From Gnetum montanum (Eukaryota > Streptophyta > Gnetopsida > Gnetales > Gnetaceae): a stretch of DNA of 64,000 bases. The notes beneath the pieces were generated by a model. It saw only the letters and a program-made list of their open reading frames with translations, had not been told where the DNA came from and did no database searches. The DNA lies in NCBI GenBank assembly GCA_015680685.1, contig MNCI01005255.1:727758-791757 (forward strand), given 5' to 3'. Position numbers and translations under genes: made by a program. This document shows positions 57,469 through 64,000 of the stretch, piece by piece (position 1 is the stretch's first letter; each line of letters begins with the position of its first letter).

Positions 57469-58787
57469 TGAAACACCATAAAATTTTCGAAGCCTCGACG
57501 GTTCGGCGAAATTTAGCGACCCAGGCAGGGAGTCACGACAAGGCATAGCATAGTATAGATGAACTCCAGGAGACAAAACAAAACGATGGGTGCATGATAG
57601 CAAGCCTTCCAGTTTGCGAGTTTTCTATGTTCCAAAATTTCAACATTTAGCACATTACGCTGCATTGCATGACATAGCATAATGCCGCGATACGCAGCAT
57701 AATATCAAAGACAATCTACCACGGCATCGAAAAATGGCTAAGGAGGGCCATTATGCTATGTTATGCAGTGCGGCATAATGAAACCCCAAAAGGGATTGAT
57801 TAGAAACAGAAGAAACGTGGCAACAATACTTCAAATTTTGCTATTTTGTTATTTTATGCTAAATTATGCTATGATGTGTAATATAGTGTAATACAGCGTA
57901 ATGCAAGTAACAACAAGCACAATTTAGACATTAGTAGTTCATACGCTACAATACGCTCTCTAGCGTATTATAGTGCAATCAAAGGACAGTCTGTTGCCAA
58001 ATCCCACATGAGGGTAGTTTATGACACGCTACACAGTATAGTGTCGCAAGCTTCAATGACAACACATTGAGTCAATGGCATCTTATGAGTTTAGGCCACA
58101 CGTCACTCAAACCGCATTTTCCTCCTGACCCTAAACTTATAAATGCTCCAGTTGACGAAGATCAAAGAGGGGGGCAAAAATTTTCTTTCTTTGAAGATTG
58201 GAAAAAGAGCAAAAAAGAATTAGTGATCGTGAGAACATCGGAGGTGATTGACAAGAACTCTTGATCAGAAATAATCAGCTACCGAATATTCTCTCCTAGG
58301 TCTGATTTCCTTGCACCCAGATTGACCAGAACAAGGTAGATTGATCCTTGCTTGTTTCATCTTTAGGTAACTTTCTTGTTACGGGCATGTGCTTCGTCCA
58401 AACCGAAGCTTGCCTAAAATCATTGTATCAAACATATTGTTTTCATAAATTAAATTCCAGATCTTATGATCGTGTTCCCTACAAAATCTGATCCCTTGCA
58501 TCTTAGTTATACGGATTTGGCAATCTCATCTAAATCGTTTTACATTGTTTTCAATCGCTTTTGGGATTAAAAAATATTGCATTACCTTATAAAGAATCTT
58601 CATTTTGCCATCAAATTATTACAAAAATTTTACTGATTAAGTAAGTCCTTGTCTGATCGACAAGACCGTTCAGGGCACCTCGGATTCATTTTCTCTCCAG
58701 CACGATCCTCGCATGGATTCGGGGTTAGAACTATGTACACGGACTTTCATTCTGTATTTCTAGTGACTGACATTTTCTGTCGTTACA
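57469..58787 (+). repeat. T1 3' LTR
   Basis: This 1,319 bp partner of 26858-28186 starts TGAAACACCATAAAATTTTC and ends GTCGTTACA, followed by ATTAG (58788-58792). It lacks the long G/A/T homopolymer of the 5' copy. The TATA-like TATAAAT is at 58138-58144. Confidence 0.92.
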
Positions 58788-58792
58788 ATTAG

Positions 58793-59815
58793 GATGTGAC
58801 ATCAAGGGGACTTGTGGATTCTCTTTTGTGACCTCTGTGGGAGTTATCATGCAACATGGTTCTACTAAGATCCTTGTAGATCTAATGAAAAATGGGAGTA
58901 AGAGTAATCAAAAAGGCACTCAAAGATCAAATGCTATTCTAGGGGGTCCCACTAGAAAGACATGCACCCATGCGTGAAGGTTGGAAGCTTCTCTAGATTC
59001 AGTATTCAAAAAGAAAGAAGAAGAAAGAAAAAAAAGGGAAAAAGAAAAACAACGTGCCATAAAAAAAATCACTCCTCCCTTGAATAAAATGCCAAGTGAT
59101 CGTACGCCTTGTTGTTATGGTACTCTCATAGTTGCTCATCATGGGATGAAACAATGCGATGTCACTAATTAGGAGGAATGGACTTGGTCTTGATCTTGGA
59201 ATGATGGGTTAATGACACCCTAATCATGCTTACACGTAGGATTCATTGTGCCCTAGGTTAGTTACCTCATGTCCCAATCTCTACGATCCCTTCTATACTC
59301 TGTCTCATCTCACTATTTGGGTAATTGTAGCTTATGTCCCATGTAGCATAGAATTTACATCTCATTCTGGTGATATTTACATGTGTGTGTTTTGTGGAGT
59401 TAGTGTGAATTACATTTAACCCTTCTAGTGCCCATGGACACTTTAAGTGTGGTTACACAAGGGCATTATAGGTTGACACCTGCTTTGGGGAGGACCCACT
59501 TGTGTAATCTTTTGTAATTCTCACTTATGACATCGCTCACACACACCATTTCTTACCTTCAGCTTATTTCCTAATAATTTTCTTTCCCTACTATTATCCC
59601 TCTAAATTTTAACGTTCCAATGCACCATTACATACCCTTTTTTCTTATCACCCAAGGTTTTATTGATAAAATCCACACCATTATCATTAATTGTGCCTTT
59701 TGACTTAATGAAATTACCCTAGAACATCTTGATCATAGTCAATGTCGTTCATTCCATCGTTAATTTCAAGAAAATCATTAAAAAATTTGGTCTTTTTATA
59801 GTGGCTCACATCACT
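58793..59815 (+). other. Array A unit 3 noncoding region, right of T1
   Basis: This continues unit 3 beyond the T1 insertion (GATGTGACATCAAGGGGACT), homologous to 8712-9736 and 21226-22240. No gene is seen. Confidence 0.65.
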
Positions 59816-59821
59816 AGGGAG

Positions 59822-59865
59822 GAGATATCGCATACACGATATCGTGTCCCCATCTTCCTATAAAT
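59822..59865 (+). promoter_or_regulatory. Internal promoter-like module, unit 3
   Basis: GAGATATCGCATACACGATATCG is split by one spacer (two GATATCG palindromes), followed by TATAAATA at 59858-59865. It is the best preserved of the three compact copies and homologous to 9737-9815. Confidence 0.5.
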
Positions 59866-60334
59866 AGGTACCCCCGCCGCAACACTTAGTGTCATTTTGT
59901 CATTCATACGAGGGGAGTTTTTCAAATTTTTCTCTACAACTTGCGATTGCATGACCCTTTCTTTTCTCACTATATCTCGCTCGTTGGTACTCTGATTTTA
60001 ACTCTGTTTGAACTTGTTTGAACCTGGAGTGTTCAGCTTAGTCGTGGGGAAGGGACACTTGCCGAAAAGTGCCTAACTTTTTTGAAATTTATCATCGCCC
60101 AAAGGACATCAATTAGGGTAATTAACTGTAATACTTAGAATAATTGTGCCTAAAAATCATTTAACCCCTAGGTATACCGGGAAACTAAAATGGAAACCAC
60201 CTAAGTCACAGGACCCATTATTACAAACTTTCGGGTACTATCACATGTGATAACATAAGATCTCTAATTAAGACAAGAAGTAAGGTATAACTTAACTTTA
60301 AAAACAACCTTACTAACGCTTGGCCTATGTGATT

Positions 60335-60855
60335 GCAAATGACTCCGAAACGTGGATAGTAGGAAAGTCCTGCCCAAGGTGGAAGCAAACGAGCTTGGAG
60401 AGGTGGAAGACAAGGTCCTGCTAGATACCATGTAGAACAGGAGGAACAATCATTTAATGTTCATCAAGAAGATCCTCCTACCGTACAGTCCGGGTAGGCA
60501 GAAGCAAGAGATACCCTCTCTGAAAGCAGTGCTTGGTACTTAGGGGAAACGTACTAATTTTGGCACAATAAAGAAGAAGGCACCATGGTTAACATTTGTG
60601 GTGTGACTATTGATTTCTCTGTTCAAGCCATTTTGGAAGTATTAAACCTTTTGAATACAAGGCCAAAGGTTACTCAGGACCAGCTGGACACTTTCAAAAT
60701 CGAGCAACTTAATAAAATGTTGATAGAGAATAAAAGGGTGGCTAAAGAAAAAGAGAAGGCTGACTGGGCTGCCTCTATGGCACAAGTGTGAACTTACACA
60801 CATGTTAAGGCACTCAAGGCCTTACAAGAGGAGAAACTCCAAGCCATACTTTAAC
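60335..60855 (+). pseudogene. Array A unit 3 conserved 3' reading frame
   Basis: It has the same layout as units 1 and 2. ATG 60585 opens a 68-codon frame MVNICGVTIDFSVQAILEVL that runs on to QLNKMLIENKRVAKEKEKAD and stops at a TGA (60789-60791), where the other copies continue to KALKGLQEEKL. The upstream part (60355-60480) is broken. It is a charged helical product of unknown function, conserved across three units. Confidence 0.5.
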
Positions 60856-61091
60856 GTCATCAAATCCCAAGACCTGGAGCGTAGGAAAAGGGAAAGAAAA
60901 CTATGGAGGAGCCACCGCCACTAGGAACTACATGAGTTTCAAGTTTTTGTAGTTGTAGCATATTTTGTGTGTCGTGTTTTCTTCCCACACTACGACATCA
61001 TCCCATTTCTTTCTTCCATCAATAATCCCATACCTATCCACTGTGTAATCACTGTAACTCGAGGATGAGTTTTTATTTAGTCGTGGAGGTA

Positions 61092-61877
61092 TGATGGGAC
61101 GTGATATTGCATGGGCCACGATATCGCAGTCCGCCACAATGTCTATAAATAAGAAGTGGCTCTCCCTTGTTTCACATCAATAGGTTAGATCATAGCGAAG
61201 CTCTGGTAGTTTGATCCCTCCAGAGATAGATTATTTTCCAGTGTCTGCCCATAGTGTGGTGAATGTAATTGTACGACATCCTTTATTCGAGTGTGACATA
61301 CTTGGACACACACATGACCGACAATAAAGATCAAGATTGCTTCATCATTGTAGCATTCACTTTGTTATTTATTTATTTAATTGTTATTTACTGCTTTCCT
61401 AGTTACTACTCTCTCTCATCCTTAAACTCCTAGAATGTGGAATGAGTACGACTTGATTACGAGCATTTAAGTGTGACTACTTGGTAAGCCAGTGGCGTAC
61501 CTAGGATCTGCACTTGGTAATCCCAGTGGTAGTCGTGCACGAGGTCCAAGATGTGTACAGATGATCAAGGAACGGATGCTCATCGCACTTAGGCTAGATT
61601 ATATTCTCTTGCCCTTTTCCTCCTAGCTTAGCTTAGTTAATATTACTTTACACTACCTTTAGGAGTAGCGTTAGATTAGGAACATATCATACACCTCACT
61701 CTGGACTAAACCATACGTGACAAATATAATACTAGTGCAGGTGGGAAGACAGTGAACTGTGACCTAAGGATAACTGTCTAGGTGCCACAACTAGTCTGTC
61801 TACGGAGTTCAACCAGATCGTGCGTGAAAACGCTCGTATTCATATGGTTGAGTGTAGGGGTATCTCGCCACTCATCA
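61092..61877 (+). repeat. Array A LTR4 (outer 3' LTR)
   Basis: This 786 bp LTR starts TGATGGGAC and ends ACTCATCA. It is followed by the GACAT duplication at 61878-61882. The TATA box is at 61144-61151. Its U3 is short like LTR1, without the expanded palindrome block of LTR2 and LTR3. Confidence 0.88.
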
Positions 61878-61882
61878 GACAT

Positions 61883-62345
61883 AGATCACCAATGCAAGTT
61901 GGCCTCTTCCTTTACTGATTTCTCTTTTGTGATGGTTTTCTTAGGTAATTTTTAGTTACTTTCTACTTATTTCTCTTTGGTCTATACTATTTAATAGTGT
62001 CTTTTATGCTTATTTGTTAAGTGTGGCTAAAATCTAATGCCCTTTGTAGGCCCAATTATTTTTTGAAAACCTATCCTCTCATGTTTGCACTTTTCTTTTT
62101 TTCTCTAATATATATTTAATATCCTCTTCTATTTCAAAATATATGTTTTTGCAAAATATATTTACTTTTTTAATAATTAGTGAATTCTATTTTGAGTGTC
62201 TATAGCTTCATAAGCTATTAGTTTATTGAAATTAAAGCTAAAGTTTTTTATATTAGCTCTATAAATATTTATTATAAGACTTATCATAAAAGATCATCAC
62301 TCGAAGTTTATTAAAAGAACTTTTATATAATAGTAATTTGCTTGC
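61883..62345 (+). repeat. Host tandem duplication, copy 2, right part
   Basis: The second copy of the ~550 bp host duplication resumes here directly after the insertion and matches 4905-5398 at many landmarks. It loses similarity near 62345. Confidence 0.75.
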
Positions 62346-62929
62346 CCATCTTCCAACAGGAACTTTCATTGGGAACTATAATTTGGTTTAAATCTATAAT
62401 GTTAGCTTGTATTTATGTAAGTCACAATAAGTATAGTGAAAGGGATTATTGTGGGACATTATTATGCTCCATGCAAAAAAGTGTCAAGTTAAAAGGCTCC
62501 TTGGTTAGTGTGCCCGTAACCTCCCACCACCCACAGCCTTACTAAGGGACTAGGGTCTCGACCATTGCACTCTTTATGCATCACATTGAATTAATATCGC
62601 ATTCGGGATACTATGGGGCTCATGGGGCAAAATTGCATAACAAAAGTTTTATCCCAAAAGGTATGCTGAAAGCCTGAAACACCTTTACATTTTGCTTAAA
62701 GTATGCGGTGCGTGTGCACTAAAAAATCGACATGTATAATCCTTCTAAAGTAACTATGAATAAACTGTGATGTTTTCTTCTAAAGTTTACTGTGCCGTGA
62801 ACATCCGATTCATTTTATGTAGCAAAGAAACTGCAGACTAAAGCAAAGACATAAAAAAGTTAAAAAAAGCAGCAAAGAAGTTAATTATCAATCAAACAAG
62901 CACACGAAAAGGTCTCCTAAAGCAGGCCA
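62346..62929. other. Intergenic host DNA before the REF-like gene
   Basis: No coding frame or transposon end is recognised. The last ~90 bases are the likely 3' untranslated region of the minus-strand gene that ends at 62930. Confidence 0.5.
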
Positions 62930-63846
62930 CTATCTTGCTTTCTCGCCGAAGCTGTCGACAATATCATGTGCGATACTGTTGATTCTGTGGAGGATGGCTG
63001 CATCCACAGCTTTCTGCGCAGCGTTGAATGACTGTCGATAATTCAAAATGAGCGCCAACCTGTGCACCGGTGCCAGCGGCAGAAAACCCACCTTCCTTTT
63101 AACAACCGAGGAGTTGTACTTATCAGCCCAGCGCAGCATGGCTCCTGCAATGGTGCTTCCCTCGGGCTGTTTCAGTAAGGATTCCAGCCCCCACATGACG
63201 GACCGCCTAGCTGCATTTTTTGCCACCCGGACCAGTCCCTGCTCCTCCACTGCTTTGTATGCTCGCCTTACAGAAGACTTTAAGTTCAATGGCACGTACA
63301 TCTCCATGCAATTCATGGTTTTATCTACCTACAGAACCCTCGAAACGTAACCGATGATAAATCTAGTATACCTAGACTCCCAGAGAACCCTCAAAATGTA
63401 ACCGATGATGAATCTAGTATGGAAACCTTGAAATGTAACCGAGGATGAATCTACTATGAAAATTGCAATATTTGTAATTAATTTCTTGCTCAGTGTGTCG
63501 GCTTTGTTATTACCTTGTCATCGGCGTAGGATATGAGATGATAAGCAGAGATGTAGATGAAGAAGAGTGACGGTAAAAAACAGGCCACCGCGATTCCCTC
63601 GAGCAAAGAAACAGCTGCACTGAAGGGCCCAACGCTGTTCTTGGCGCATTTATAAATGCTGCTGATTCTTGCAACTATCCTTAGCGCCACGGTTTCGAAT
63701 AATCGCAATCGCCTCAGCCGCTGCATCCAGTGATCAAACTTAAACTTCATGGGTTTTGAGGTCGCAAAATTATATGCAAAGAGTATGAGATGAAATGAAT
63801 TATTGCAGACACAGCGTACCTGATGCAAACTCTTGATCTTTCCCAT
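62930..63846 (-). CDS. REF/SRPP-family (lipid-droplet-associated) protein, three exons
   Basis: Host gene. Inferred exons: 63846-63820 (MGKIKSLHQ), 63720-63514 and 63328-62930 (stop TAG). Splice sites: GTACGC donor and GATGCAG acceptor for intron 1 (99 bp); AAG/GTAATA and TTCTGTAG for intron 2 (185 bp). All joins are in phase 0, giving about 210 residues, the usual size. Exon 2 has the family core: SSIYKCAKNSVGPFSAAVSL then LEG, like the YxYAKxxSGPLKxxVxTVEG region. Exon 3 starts VDKTM (compare VDxKVD), then LLKQPEG, AMLRWADKYNSSVV and VGFLPLAPVHRLALIL, matching the SEKYN...LPLxPxxRIA end of the family. Such proteins coat lipid droplets or rubber particles and respond to stress. A hydrophobic stretch (FLPSLFFIYISAYHLI) in exon 2 is stronger than usual. 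A CCAAT motif lies upstream on the minus strand near 63980. Confidence 0.85.
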
Positions 63847-64000
63847 TTGGGATTCTTGAGCTGACGCTAAATCTCTTCCTTTCTTTTGCTGTAGTGAAGA
63901 GCCGTGCAGAAGGAATCCGCCGATTGCACGACACACAGAAAAGAGTAGTAGAGCACTAGAGCGCGAATAAGGTAAATGGATTGGTGAACAAAATCTGTGG

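Larger units (their letters stand above)
26858..58787 (+). mobile_element. T1: Tat-lineage Ty3/gypsy retrotransposon nested in array A unit 3
   Basis: It is flanked by the 5 bp duplication ATTAG (26853-26857 and 58788-58792) and bounded by LTRs 26858-28186 and 57469-58787 (TGAAACACC...GTTAYA). The two other A units show the intact target GATTAGGGTGTGACATC. Without the nested T2 it is about 17.8 kb. Order: LTR, leader/gag, protease, minisatellite, hairpin repeats, antisense multi-exon gene, splice acceptor, RT, RNase H, second RNase H, integrase, hairpin repeats, PPT, LTR. The second RNase H and the intron-like region between protease and RT place it in the Tat/Ogre group. Coding parts are broken by many stops. 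Confidence 0.93.
5457..61877 (+). mobile_element. Array A: tandem trimer of a gag-only Athila-like LTR retrotransposon
   Basis: Four LTRs of one family (5457-6227, 17870-18737, 23493-24373, 61092-61877) alternate with three homologous internal regions. Each internal region is about 4.75-4.8 kb once nested elements are removed. Only the outermost ends carry a target-site duplication: GACAT at 5452-5456 and 61878-61882. LTRs start TGATG and end CATCA. Each internal region begins with a PBS-like site near GGCGCCGTTGCCGGGGA, which fits the 3' end of plant tRNA-Asp(GUC). They contain gag but no protease, RT or integrase, the organisation described for non-autonomous TR-GAG elements. The trimer probably arose by unequal recombination between LTRs; that mechanism is inference. 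Confidence 0.88.

Noticed and set aside
63847-63936. N-terminal extension of the REF-like protein to 63936
   Set aside because: It has no ATG (starts at GTG); the ATG at 63846 gives a normal family length.

Overview
This window is a transposon-dominated stretch of a plant nuclear genome. The evidence is plant-type LTR retrotransposons, GT-AG introns, and one ordinary host gene at the right edge (62930-63846, minus strand), a REF/SRPP (lipid-droplet-associated) family gene with three exons. There are no bacterial-type operons. The species cannot be fixed from the sequence. The density of nesting suggests a large, repeat-rich genome.

Layout. Positions 1-5451 and 61883-64000 are host DNA. The left part is AT-rich and holds two tRNA-derived SINE-like fragments and one copy of a ~550 bp tandem duplication. 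The second copy of that duplication is split by everything lying between 5452 and 61882.

The inserted block (5457-61877, flanked by the 5 bp duplication GACAT) is a tandem trimer of a non-autonomous, gag-only, Athila-like element, called A here. It reads LTR1-int1-LTR2-int2-LTR3-int3-LTR4. Its PBS resembles the 3' end of plant tRNA-Asp. Each unit has a gag pseudogene, a long noncoding part, a second GATATCGC/TATA module inside the internal region, and a short 3' reading frame. Int1 is interrupted by element B (10314-17141, duplication AAGGT), a related gag-protease element with an assembly gap. Int3 is interrupted by T1 (26858-58787, duplication ATTAG), a Ty3/gypsy Tat-lineage element. T1 is itself interrupted by a younger relative, T2 (28660-42787, duplication CATAA). 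Unoccupied paralogous sites for B and T1 are visible in the other A units.

T1 and T2 encode gag, an aspartic protease, RT, RNase H, a second plant-type RNase H and integrase, all broken by stops. Between protease and RT, both carry a multi-exon gene on the opposite strand. Its second exon encodes an FCP1/NLI-interacting-factor-like phosphatase fold whose catalytic motifs are lost at the same places in both copies. Exon 1 (119 nt) and exon 2 (446 nt) have identical lengths and equivalent splice sites in T1 and T2. T1 keeps a long version with several extra exons; T2 has a short version without visible stops. The antisense gene is bracketed by an unusual dispersed repeat: a small hairpin with changing but still pairing arms, followed by a TTAAACTAG-like tail. 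About 14 more copies follow integrase in T2 and about 10 in T1. This antisense pseudophosphatase plus hairpin-repeat module is the most unusual content of the window.

Order of events, inferred from nesting and LTR divergence counted by eye: host tandem duplication, then A insertion and multimerisation, then B and T1 (T1 LTRs roughly 8-9% different in the part compared), then T2 (about 39 differences over ~1,409 bp, ~2.8%).
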